A stretch of 64,000 bases of DNA, taken from NCBI RefSeq assembly GCF_029278605.1, contig NZ_CP119572.1:2046001-2110000 (forward strand). Direction: 5' to 3'. The notes beneath the pieces are model-generated. The model worked only from the letters and a program-made list of their open reading frames with translations, ran no database searches and was not told the origin of the DNA. The translations under genes and the position numbers were made by a program. The DNA is from Cupriavidus sp. WKF15. GTDB taxonomy: Bacteria; Pseudomonadota; Gammaproteobacteria; Burkholderiales; Burkholderiaceae. Below, one piece after another: positions 56,713-64,000 of the stretch; the first letter of the stretch is position 1, and the number at the start of each line of letters is the position of its first letter.

Positions 56713-57522
56713 TCAGGCGCCCGTGTGACCGAGCGAGCGCGACAAGACGGCCGCCTGTTCGACGACCATGGCCACGTGGCGATCCAGCACTTCTTGCGTG
56801 GTACGGCTGGCCGGACTGGCAATGCTTAGCGAAGCCACCGTGGCGCCGGTATGGTCGCGCAACGGCGCAGCGGCCGACACGGCATCGGGCTCGCGCTCGC
56901 CAAGCGACACCGCGTAGCCCGCGGCGCGGATGGCGGCCAGTTCGTCGCGCAGCGCCTGCGGATCGACAATGGTCTTGTCGGTGAAGCGCTGCGGCGCGTT
57001 CGCCAGCACCGCGTCGATCAGGGTCTCGCCGCCAAAGGCGAGCAGCAGCTTGCCGGAGGCGCCCACATGCAGCGGACGCCGGTTGCCGACCTCCGTATGC
57101 ACGCGCACCGATTGCGACGACTCATGGCGCGCCACGCAGACCGATTCCAGCCCGTCACGCACGCGCACGATCACGTTCTCACCGCAAGCGGCACCCAGCG
57201 CGGCGAGGCTCGGCGTGACCAGCTTGATCAGGTCGACTTGCTCGCGCGCGGCATTGCCGACCAGCAAGGCGTTGTAGCTCAGCTTGTAGACCGCCGCCGG
57301 CGCCTCGCGCGCGATCATGCCGCGGTGCTCAAGCGTGCTCAGCAGCCGGAACGCGCGCGCCTTGGTCAGCCCGGCGCGGCGCGCGAGCTCGGTCACGCCC
57401 AGCGACGGATGCTCGGCCACCAGCATCAACAGGCCGAGGGCCTCGTCCACGGCGTCAACGATGTATGTCATCGGCTTGGTTTCTTGCTTGGTTTCTTGCA
57501 CAGTTTCTGAAACGGGGTTCAT
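56713..57522 (-). CDS. IclR-family transcriptional regulator of the dpp operon (predicted)
   Basis: A 269-residue regulator. The N-terminal winged helix is VDEALGLLMLVAEHPSLGVTELARRAGLTKARAFRLLSTLEHRGMI. The IclR effector domain follows, with VGNRRPLHVGASGKLLLAF and the C-terminal ASLSIASPASR. Starts at ATG 57522 (MNPVSETVQETKQETKPM, with a short repeated leader) or ATG 57471 (MTYIVDAVDE) are possible; neither has a clear ribosome site. It stands directly upstream of dppA on the same strand, so control of the importer by a small ligand is likely. Confidence 0.9.
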   Translation of the reverse strand: MNPVSETVQETKQETKPMTYIVDAVDEALGLLMLVAEHPSLGVTELARRAGLTKARAFRLLSTLEHRGMIAREAPAAVYKLSYNALLVGNAAREQVDLIKLVTPSLAALGAACGENVIVRVRDGLESVCVARHESSQSVRVHTEVGNRRPLHVGASGKLLLAFGGETLIDAVLANAPQRFTDKTIVDPQALRDELAAIRAAGYAVSLGEREPDAVSAAAPLRDHTGATVASLSIASPASRTTQEVLDRHVAMVVEQAAVLSRSLGHTGA

Positions 57523-57793
57523 GGCGAATTGTAGCGGGCTTGCCAGCAAGGACCCGGATGCGACAACGGCCGCCGACGGCAGCGTGACTCGCGGCGCGCA
57601 ATGTATCGCAATGCGCATGGCATGGCCAGGTTGCTGGCGTGATCGCGCAGCGCCATCGCCACGTACCGGAACCATGACATCGCGCGCGCCTCCAACAAGG
57701 TAGACGGGCCCGGCCGGCGCGTTGCCCACGGTCATTCCCGCGAGGCAGTGCTACAGGCTGCCCCGGGGGCCCACCGACGCGACCAGGACTGCC

Positions 57794-59590
57794 GTGGCTG
57801 CTTCCATCGAGGACTACGCACTGATTGGCGATTGCGAAACGGCAGCGCTGGTCTGCCGTGACGGCAGCATCGACTGGCTCTGCCTGCCGCGCTTCGATTC
57901 CGCGGCCTGCCTGGCCGCCTTGCTAGGCACGCGCGATCACGGACGCTGGCGCATCGCACCTGCTGGCCGCGGCGGCAGGAGCCGGCGCCACTACCGGCCC
58001 GGCAGCCTGGTGCTCGAAACCGTCTTTGTCCATCCGGAAGGCGTCGTCACCGTGATCGACTTCATGCCGATCCGCCTTGGCATGTCCAATTCCGGCGAGT
58101 GTTCTGATCTTGTCCGGATCGTATGCGGCCGTAGCGGCAAGCTCGACATGAAGATGGATCTGACGCTGCGCTTCGACTACGGCGCGACGGTGCCGTGGGT
58201 GACCCGGCTCGAACAAGGCAACGGCATCCGCGCCGTGGCGGGCCCCGCCATGGTGATCGTGCGCTCGCCCGAGCCACTGCGCGGGAAGGACCTCGCCACG
58301 ACCTGCGAGTTCACGGTAGAGGCCGGCGAGGTGAAGCCATTCGTGCTGACCTACAGTCCCTCGCACCTTGCCGCGCCGCCCCCGCTCGATGCACTGAAGG
58401 AACTCGAACGCACAGGCCGTTGGTGGCGAGACTGGTCCAACCGGTGCGAGGGGGGCGGTGACTGGAGGGGGCCGGTCAGGCGCTCGCTGCTGACTCTCAA
58501 GGCGCTCACCTACTGGCCGACCGGCGGCCTCGTCGCGGCCCCGACCACTTCGCTGCCCGAAGCGCCTGGCGGCGTACGCAACTGGGACTACCGCTACTGC
58601 TGGCTGCGCGACGCGACGCGAACCCTGCTGGCGCTCATGGCCGCCGGCTACTATGACGAAGCCCAGGCCTGGCGCGCCTGGCTCACCCGCGCCGTCGCCG
58701 GCAGTCCCGAGCAGGCCCAGATCATGTATGGCGTAGCCGGAGAGCGGCACCTGTGGGAACGGGAGCTCGACTGGCTGCCGGGGTACAAGGGCGCCGCCCC
58801 GGTACGCGTCGGCAACCTTGCCGCGACCCAGCTCCAGCTCGACGTCTATGGCGAAGTCATGGACGCGCTGTACCAGGCGCGCCTTGGCGGCCTGCCCCGC
58901 GATCCCGACTCGTGGGCATTGCAGCGCTCGCTGGTCAACCACCTTGCCGCGATCTGGCAGGAACCCGACGAGGGAATCTGGGAAGTGCGCGGCGGGCGGC
59001 AGCCGTTCACCTTCTCCAAGGTCATGGCCTGGGTCGCGCTGGACCGGGCCATCAAGACCGTCGAGATGCACGACTGGCCGGGCTCCGCCTCACGCTGGCG
59101 CACCGTGCGGGACACCATACGCGCCGACGTGCTCGTCAATGGCTTCAATACCAGGCGCAACAGCTTCGTGCAGGTCTACGGCGGCAGTACCACCGACGCC
59201 AGCCTGCTGCTCCTGCCGATCGTCGGCTTCATCGACGGCAAGGACCCGCGCATGCTCGGCACGATCAAGGCCGTCGAGGAAGAACTGCTGGTCGACGGGC
59301 TGGTGCGGCGGTACCTGCCGTCGCGCACGGCGGACGGCCTGCCCGGCGACGAGCCGACCTTCCTTGCCTGCAGCTTCTGGCTGGCGGACGCCTATGCCGT
59401 GGCCGGACGCCGGCAGGAGGCATGCGAATTGTTCGAGCGCCTCCTGCTGCTGCGTAATGACGTCGGACTGCTGTCGGAAGAGTATGACCCGGCCACGCGC
59501 CGCATGGCTGGCAATTTTCCGCAGGCCCTGTCGCATATCGCCCTGGTCAATACTGCCTTGCTGCTCGACAAGGGCGTCAGGCGCGCCTGA
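57794..59590 (+). CDS. Glycoside hydrolase family 15 protein (glucoamylase/trehalase-like)
   Basis: A 598-residue protein. An N-terminal beta-sandwich domain starts ASIEDYALIGDCETAALVCRDGSIDWLCLPRFDS. The GH15 (alpha/alpha)6 barrel follows with NWDYRYCWLRDATRTL near residue 263 and, near the C-terminus, LLSEEYDPATRRMAGNFPQALSHIALV, which holds the second catalytic Glu region. Bacterial members include trehalases and glucoamylases; the substrate is not set. GTG 57794 preceded by AGGA fits the family start; an upstream TTG at 57722 would add an unusual N-terminus. No signal peptide is seen, so it is probably cytosolic. Confidence 0.92.
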   Translation: MAASIEDYALIGDCETAALVCRDGSIDWLCLPRFDSAACLAALLGTRDHGRWRIAPAGRGGRSRRHYRPGSLVLETVFVHPEGVVTVIDFMPIRLGMSNSGECSDLVRIVCGRSGKLDMKMDLTLRFDYGATVPWVTRLEQGNGIRAVAGPAMVIVRSPEPLRGKDLATTCEFTVEAGEVKPFVLTYSPSHLAAPPPLDALKELERTGRWWRDWSNRCEGGGDWRGPVRRSLLTLKALTYWPTGGLVAAPTTSLPEAPGGVRNWDYRYCWLRDATRTLLALMAAGYYDEAQAWRAWLTRAVAGSPEQAQIMYGVAGERHLWERELDWLPGYKGAAPVRVGNLAATQLQLDVYGEVMDALYQARLGGLPRDPDSWALQRSLVNHLAAIWQEPDEGIWEVRGGRQPFTFSKVMAWVALDRAIKTVEMHDWPGSASRWRTVRDTIRADVLVNGFNTRRNSFVQVYGGSTTDASLLLLPIVGFIDGKDPRMLGTIKAVEEELLVDGLVRRYLPSRTADGLPGDEPTFLACSFWLADAYAVAGRRQEACELFERLLLLRNDVGLLSEEYDPATRRMAGNFPQALSHIALVNTALLLDKGVRRA

Positions 59591-59626
59591 CGTCGCCACG
59601 ATTCTTCCTTGCCCGGCAGCAGACAG

Positions 59627-60655
59627 TCACCCCCCTTCGCGCGCTCGCCCGCCGAACTGTCCGACGATGCCCTTGCGGAACGTCAGCACGCAAAAGACGA
59701 AGATCAACCCCGTCACCATCGACACCGACTCGCCGAGGCCGTTGAACCAGTCCACGCCAGTTCCCACGGCAAGGTAGCTCCCGATGTCCCCAAGCTTGTT
59801 CTCCAGCGCCACGATCACGAATGCGCCGACTATGGGGCCAGCAAGCGTGCCGAGGCCGCCGACCAGCGTCATCAGGATCACCGCGCCGGACATCGACCAG
59901 TGGACGTCCGTCAGAGTCTCGAAACCAAGCACGAGTGCCTTCAGCGATCCGGCCAGCCCCGACAGCGCCGCCGAGAGCACGAACGCCGCGAGCTTGAAGC
60001 GGTCGACGTCATAGCCAAGCGAGACCGCGCGCGGCTCGTTCTCCCTGATCGCCTTCAGGATCTGGCCTAACGGCGAATGCACCGTGCGCACGATCAAGGC
60101 GAACGCTGCCACCACAATGGCCAGCGCCACGTAGTACAGCGCGAGATCGCCTTCCAGCGACAACACGCCGAACAGCCTGCCGCGCGGGATGCCTTGCAGC
60201 CCGTCCTCCCCGCCCGTGAACGGCGCCTGCAGGCACAGGAAATACAGCATCTGCGCGAGCGCCAGCGTGATCATCGAAAAGTAGATGCCCTGGCGCCGAA
60301 TGGCCAGCGTGCCCATGACCAGCCCGATCAGCGCGCCCGTCCCTGTGCCGAGGATCAGGCCGAACTCCGGCGTCACGCCCCACGCTTTCATGGCCTGGCC
60401 CGCGACATAGCCGGCGCCGCCAAAGAACGCGGCATGCCCGAAGGAGAGCAAGCCCGTATAGCCGATCAGCAAGTTGAACGCACATGCGAACAGCGCGAAG
60501 CAAAGCACCTTCAGCACGAACACCGGATAGGCGCCCGCCAGCGGCGCGGCCAGCAGGCCAAGCAGGAGCAGGCCATACAGGGCCGTCTTCGGCATGCGCC
60601 AGGCGGGCGCTTGCGGCTGCAGCACGACTGCAGTCATCGAGGGTTCACGCATCAT
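59627..60655 (-). CDS. livM: Branched-chain amino acid/amide-type ABC permease, LivM family
   Basis: A membrane permease of about 342 residues. FACAFNLLIGYTGLLSFGHAAFFGGAGYVAG, ENEPRAVSLGYDVDRFKLAAFVLSAALSGLAGSLKAL and TLVGGLGTLAGPIVGAFVIVALEN are the family marks. The first ATG (60655) overlaps the livH stop as ATGA; a second ATG follows at once, five bases from AGGAG, and may be the true start. Confidence 0.95.
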   Translation of the reverse strand: MMREPSMTAVVLQPQAPAWRMPKTALYGLLLLGLLAAPLAGAYPVFVLKVLCFALFACAFNLLIGYTGLLSFGHAAFFGGAGYVAGQAMKAWGVTPEFGLILGTGTGALIGLVMGTLAIRRQGIYFSMITLALAQMLYFLCLQAPFTGGEDGLQGIPRGRLFGVLSLEGDLALYYVALAIVVAAFALIVRTVHSPLGQILKAIRENEPRAVSLGYDVDRFKLAAFVLSAALSGLAGSLKALVLGFETLTDVHWSMSGAVILMTLVGGLGTLAGPIVGAFVIVALENKLGDIGSYLAVGTGVDWFNGLGESVSMVTGLIFVFCVLTFRKGIVGQFGGRAREGG

Positions 60656-61536
60656 TTCTCCTTTCCGAACAGCCCTGCCGGGCGCACCAGCAACACCAGC
60701 GCCATGATGATGAACACCACGGTCGACGATGCCTCCGGATAGAACAACTTGGTGAGGCCTTCGATCACGCCGAGCCCGAGGCCGGTCAGGATCGATCCCG
60801 TGATCGACCCCATGCCGCCGATCACCACCACCGCGAAGACTACGATGATCAGGTTCTGCCCCATCAGCGGCGACACCTGCATGACCGGCGCGGCCAGCAC
60901 GCCGGCAAAGGCCGCCAGCGCCACGCCGAAGCCATAGGTCAGGGTCACCATCAGCGGCACGTTGACGCCGAACGCTTCCACCACCCTGGCGTTCTCGGTG
61001 CCCGCGCGCAGGACGCTGCCGACACGGGTCCTCTCGATCAGGTACCACGTGCCGAGGCACGCGCCCAGCGACGCAGCTACGACCCATGCGCGATAGTCGG
61101 GCAGACGCAAGAAGCCAAGGTCGGTCGCACCTTGCAGCACGGCAGGCGGGGCATACGGCAAGCCCGACACACCATAGGCCGAGCGGAATACGCCCTCGAT
61201 CACGAGCGTGATCCCCAGCGTGAGCAGCAGGCCGTAGATGTGGTCGAGCTGGTAGAGCCAGCGCAGCATCGTCTTCTCGATGAGCATGCCAAGCGCCATC
61301 ACCACCAGCGGCGAGAGCAGCAGCATCACCCAGTAACCGAGCCCGGCGTAGGCCATGCCGGCCCACGCCAGCAACGCGCCGAGCATGAACAGTGCGCCGT
61401 GCGCGAAGTTGATGACATTGAGCAGGCCGAAGATCACGGCCAGCCCAAGGCTCAGCATCGCGTAGAACGCGCCATTGACAAGCCCCAGCAAGAGCTGGGA
61501 CAGCAGCGCGGAAAGCGGGATATTGAACAGTTCCAC
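60652..61536 (-). CDS. livH: Branched-chain amino acid/amide-type ABC permease, LivH family
   Basis: A 294-residue permease with about eight membrane segments. LLLGLVNGAFYAMLSLGLAVIFGLLNVINFAHGALFMLGAL and GVLAAPVMQVSPLMGQNLIIVVFAVVVIGGMGSITGSILTGLGLGVIEGL are the LivH signature. AGGAGAG lies before ATG 61536. It pairs with LivM. Confidence 0.96.
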   Translation of the reverse strand: MELFNIPLSALLSQLLLGLVNGAFYAMLSLGLAVIFGLLNVINFAHGALFMLGALLAWAGMAYAGLGYWVMLLLSPLVVMALGMLIEKTMLRWLYQLDHIYGLLLTLGITLVIEGVFRSAYGVSGLPYAPPAVLQGATDLGFLRLPDYRAWVVAASLGACLGTWYLIERTRVGSVLRAGTENARVVEAFGVNVPLMVTLTYGFGVALAAFAGVLAAPVMQVSPLMGQNLIIVVFAVVVIGGMGSITGSILTGLGLGVIEGLTKLFYPEASSTVVFIIMALVLLVRPAGLFGKEK

Positions 61537-61557
61537 GGAACTCTCCTTTTTTGGGCT

Positions 61558-62277
61558 CTATACGCCCAGCAATTCATGCAGCACCGGCATCTTCCCCTCC
61601 AGCTCGCTCGCCGCGAAGCGCTCGACGATGCTGCCGTGCTCCATCACATAGAAGCGGTCGGCCAGCGGCGCGGCGAAGCGGAAGTTCTGCTCCACCATCA
61701 CCACCGTATAGCCCTTCTTCTTGAGCATCAGGATCATGCGCGCGAGCGCCTGTACGATCACCGGCGCCAGACCCTCCGAGATCTCGTCAAGCAGCAGCAG
61801 GTTCGCGCCGGTGCGCAGGATGCGCCCGACCGCCAGCATCTGCTGCTCGCCGCCCGACAGGCGCGTGCCCTGGCTCTGGCGGCGCTCCTTCAGGTTCGGG
61901 AACATCTCGTAGATCTCGGCCTCGCTCATGCCCTTGTCGGCGCCCTTCAGCACCGGCGGCAGCATCAGGTTCTCCTCGCACGACAGGCTCGAGAAGATCG
62001 CCCGCTCTTCCGGGCAATAGCCGATGCCGTAGTGCGCGATCTTGTGCGTCGCCAGGCCGATGGTCTCGTGGCCGTTGACCTTGATCGAGCCCTTGCGCGC
62101 GCCAGTCAGGCCCATGATCGCGCGCAGCGTGGTGGTGCGGCCCGCGCCGTTGCGGCCCAGCAGCGTCACCACCTCGCCGCGGTTCACGGTCAGGTCCACG
62201 CCGTGCAGGATGTGCGATTCGCCGTACCAGGCGTGCAGGTCCTTGATCTCGAGCGCCGGTACGCTGGATGTCGTCAT
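61558..62277 (-). CDS. livF: ABC importer ATPase, LivF family, with Arg for the Walker A Lys
   Basis: A 239-residue ATPase. The Walker A reads GRNGAGRTTTLRA (residues 41-53): Arg47 stands where the P-loop Lys normally lies (codon CGC, 62137-62139). The Q-loop region, signature LSGGEQQML near 141, Walker B LLLDEISEGLAP and H-loop MVEQN are normal. The partner LivG has a standard Walker A. It begins 13 bases after livG. Confidence 0.95.
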   Translation of the reverse strand: MTTSSVPALEIKDLHAWYGESHILHGVDLTVNRGEVVTLLGRNGAGRTTTLRAIMGLTGARKGSIKVNGHETIGLATHKIAHYGIGYCPEERAIFSSLSCEENLMLPPVLKGADKGMSEAEIYEMFPNLKERRQSQGTRLSGGEQQMLAVGRILRTGANLLLLDEISEGLAPVIVQALARMILMLKKKGYTVVMVEQNFRFAAPLADRFYVMEHGSIVERFAASELEGKMPVLHELLGV

Positions 62278-62290
62278 GTCGATGGCCTCC

Positions 62291-63067
62291 TCAGTGCGCG
62301 CCTTGCAGCTCGGCGTCGGCGGTGCCCATGTAGGCCTCCATCACGCGCGGGTCTTTCGACACTTCAGCGTACGGCCCTTCAGCGAGGATCGCGCCACGCT
62401 GCAGCACGGTGATCTTGTCGGCGATCGACGACACCACGTTCATGTTGTGCTCGACCATCAGGATGGTGCGGCCCGCCGAGACCTTCCTGATCAGCTGCGT
62501 GACGCGGTCCACGTCCTCGTGGCCCATGCCCTGCGTGGGTTCGTCGAGCAGCATCAGCTCGGGCTCCATCGCGAGCGTGGTGGCGATCTCCAGCGCGCGC
62601 TTGCGCCCGTACGGCAGGTTCACCGTGACGGTCTGCGCGAACTCGGTCAGGCCGACCTGCTCCAGCAGCTCCATCGCGCGATCATTGAGCACGTCGAGCG
62701 AACGTTCGCTGCGCCAGAACTGGAACGCGGTGCCCATCTGGCGCTGCAGGCCGATGCGCACGTTCTCCATCACCGTCAGGTGCGGGAATACGGCCGAGAT
62801 CTGGAACGAGCGGATCACGCCGCGGCGCGCGATCTGCGCAGGCTTCTCGCGCGTGATGTCGACGCCGTTGAAGAGGATGGTGCCGGTGGTCGGCTCCAGG
62901 AACTTGGTGAGCAGGTTGAAGCAGGTGGTCTTGCCGGCGCCGTTGGGCCCGATCAGCGCATGGATCGAGCCGCGGCGCACGCGCAGGTTGACGTCGCTCA
63001 CCGCGGTGAAGCCCCGGAAGGACTTCGCCAGGCTGCGGGTTTCGAGTATCAGATCTTCATGGGGCAT
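62291..63067 (-). CDS. livG: ABC importer ATPase, LivG family
   Basis: A 258-residue ATPase with Walker A GPNGAGKTTCFN near residue 37, VIRSFQISAVFPHLTVMENVRIGL as the LivG Q-loop block, signature-like NLPYGRKRALEIATTLA, Walker B LMLLDEPTQGMG and H-loop MVEHNMN. The NLPYGRKR sequence in place of LSGGQ is usual for LivG. It follows the DUF2848 gene by 24 bases. Confidence 0.96.
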   Translation of the reverse strand: MPHEDLILETRSLAKSFRGFTAVSDVNLRVRRGSIHALIGPNGAGKTTCFNLLTKFLEPTTGTILFNGVDITREKPAQIARRGVIRSFQISAVFPHLTVMENVRIGLQRQMGTAFQFWRSERSLDVLNDRAMELLEQVGLTEFAQTVTVNLPYGRKRALEIATTLAMEPELMLLDEPTQGMGHEDVDRVTQLIRKVSAGRTILMVEHNMNVVSSIADKITVLQRGAILAEGPYAEVSKDPRVMEAYMGTADAELQGAH

Positions 63068-63091
63068 GACTGGATCCGGTGAGGTGGAACT

Positions 63092-63781
63092 TCAGCCCTG
63101 GACCGGCAGCGAGACGATCTCATACCCGTGCCGCAGCGTGCGGCCCAGGACCGGGTCCTCCAGCTCGATCTCGAAGCGCTCGGCCGCCCGGATGCCACCG
63201 ATCGCGGGCAAGGTGCCGCACAGCATGGCCGTGCCGTCGGCAAACTCGCCGCCGTGCTCGGCAAAGCGGGCGATGAGATCGGCCGGCGCGCGCATGGCCG
63301 TCACCGGACCCTCCTGGTACAGCACGCGTTCACCGCCGATGGTGGCGTACGAGCGCAGCACCAGCGCATCCCAGTGGCCCTCCACATCGGCCAGGCGCCA
63401 CAGCGTCGCGGCGCATGGCTTTTCGCACATCTGCTTGGACACGGTGATGCCATAGGTTTCCACCTCGCGGTCGGTGTGGTCGGAGGCAATACCGACTAGC
63501 ACCTCGTCGCCATCCTTCACCAGCAGGAACTCCGCCTCGCCGCTGCTGGCCTGGCCGCTGACCTGGATCTGCCCGGCTGCGCCGAGCCGTTCCGCCGCCA
63601 CGCGATAGAAGACCGGTGTGTACGCGGGGCGCCTGACGCCCAGTTCCTCCAGCTCGCGGATATGGGCTTCCATGGCGGCGACGTCGCGCCCGGTCCAGCC
63701 CGCGACCACGAGCTGGCGGATGGTGAAGGTGCGGTTCTCCCGCGCCTGGGTGCTGTCGATATCGAAGGTGAGCGTTTTCAT
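63092..63781 (-). CDS. DUF2848 family protein within the liv operon
   Basis: A 229-residue protein of the DUF2848 family, which resembles the fumarylacetoacetate hydrolase fold. RQLVVAGWTGRDVAAMEAHIRELEELGVRRPAYTPVFYRV near the N-terminus, VGIASDHTDREVETYGITVSKQMCEKPCAATLWRLADV in the middle and GGEFADGTAMLCGTLPAIGGI later are the clearest blocks. The His, Asp and Glu residues here could bind a metal. It lies between the livK-type receptor (43 bases) and livG (24 bases), so it is cotranscribed with an importer and likely acts on the imported compound. No substrate is known. Confidence 0.88.
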   Translation of the reverse strand: MKTLTFDIDSTQARENRTFTIRQLVVAGWTGRDVAAMEAHIRELEELGVRRPAYTPVFYRVAAERLGAAGQIQVSGQASSGEAEFLLVKDGDEVLVGIASDHTDREVETYGITVSKQMCEKPCAATLWRLADVEGHWDALVLRSYATIGGERVLYQEGPVTAMRAPADLIARFAEHGGEFADGTAMLCGTLPAIGGIRAAERFEIELEDPVLGRTLRHGYEIVSLPVQG

Positions 63782-63823
63782 GATGAGACGAAATCCTGTA
63801 TTGGCGAAATGGATGCGCGACGC

Positions 63824-64000
63824 TTACTTGCGCACGAGCGGACAGTGGCTCGCGCTGAGTGGGCGGAACGCCTCGCTCGCGGGAATCACGCTCTTGATCT
63901 TGTAGAAGTCCCACGGACGCTTTGACTCGTCCGGGCGCTTGACCTCGACGAGGTACATGTCGTGGACCATCAGGCCGTCTGCGCGGATCCGGCCGTCCTT
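63824..64000 (-). CDS. livK: ABC importer solute receptor, LivK/amide type (C-terminal part only)
   Basis: The last 58 residues of a periplasmic receptor enter from the right edge and stop at TAA (63824-63826). KDGRIRADGLMVHDMYLVEV and the ending ASEAFRPLSASHCPLVRK match the C-terminus of Peripla_BP_6 receptors that accompany LivHMGF transporters. The final Cys is common in this group. The start lies beyond the window. Confidence 0.88.
   Translation of the reverse strand, partial: KDGRIRADGLMVHDMYLVEVKRPDESKRPWDFYKIKSVIPASEAFRPLSASHCPLVRK

Overview
The window is about 64 kb of GC-rich chromosome (codon third positions almost always G or C) from a betaproteobacterium of the Burkholderiales. 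The best guess is Cupriavidus or a close Ralstonia relative. The reasons are the gene order thrS-infC-rpmI-rplT-pheS-pheT-ihfA-merR, a Bug/TctC solute receptor, many CoA-transferase and acyl-CoA genes, and a large NAD-type glutamate dehydrogenase. The species call is inferred from family resemblance only. There are no rRNA genes, insertion sequences, phage genes or CRISPR arrays. The window reads as core and metabolic chromosome rather than an island.

Layout. 1-4.2 kb: the end of a TctC receptor gene, a small secreted repeat protein (five DPYTDGAK motifs) followed by three tandem hairpin units, then an acetyl-CoA hydrolase/CoA-transferase divergent from a MarR-like regulator. 4.4-9.2 kb: a 1613-residue NAD-glutamate dehydrogenase. 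9.2-11.4 kb: small unknown genes, one of them behind a perfect LexA (SOS) box, and a DUF985 cupin gene. 11.5-20.2 kb (minus strand): the translation cluster thrS, infC (AUC start), rpmI, rplT, pheS, pheT, ihfA and a MerR regulator, flanked by tRNA-Val(GAC) upstream and tRNA-Pro(GGG) downstream. 20.2-23.8 kb (minus): an alpha/beta hydrolase, a RidA protein and relA.

23.9-33.4 kb holds carbon and acyl-CoA metabolism: 3-hydroxybutyrate dehydrogenase, 3-oxoacid CoA-transferase A and B with a divergent PAS-LuxR regulator, an acyl-CoA thioesterase, a TRAP transporter (DctP, DctM, DctQ), a short-chain dehydrogenase, and ETF-ubiquinone oxidoreductase. Together they suggest turnover of hydroxybutyrate and acetoacetate, with electrons passed to the quinone pool. 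33.5-41.5 kb: a YcgR-type PilZ protein, a FadR regulator with an FAD oxidase, an MFS carrier behind aroC, a GST, and an LplT-PlsC fusion. 41.6-49.7 kb: a CBS protein, MetY, a hydrolase, an Mpo1-like protein, a YihY membrane protein, WrbA, a DUF2069 protein, a glycolate/lactate-type FAD oxidase and an N-formylglutamate amidohydrolase-like protein.

49.7-57.5 kb: a porin, and a peptide-type ABC importer (dppA-B-C-D-F) read behind an IclR regulator. The dppA gene carries an apparent one-base frameshift. 57.8-59.6 kb: a GH15 glucoamylase-type enzyme. 59.6-64 kb: a branched-chain amino acid/amide-type ABC importer (livK partial, DUF2848, livG, livF, livH, livM). Its LivF has Arg in place of the Walker A lysine.

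I did not find an obviously new multi-gene system. The observations most worth following up are the SOS-controlled unknown gene, the DPYTDGAK secreted protein with its hairpin array, the long inverted repeat in the pheS leader, the dppA frameshift with a palindrome over its start codon, the LivF Walker A change, and DUF2848 embedded in the liv operon.
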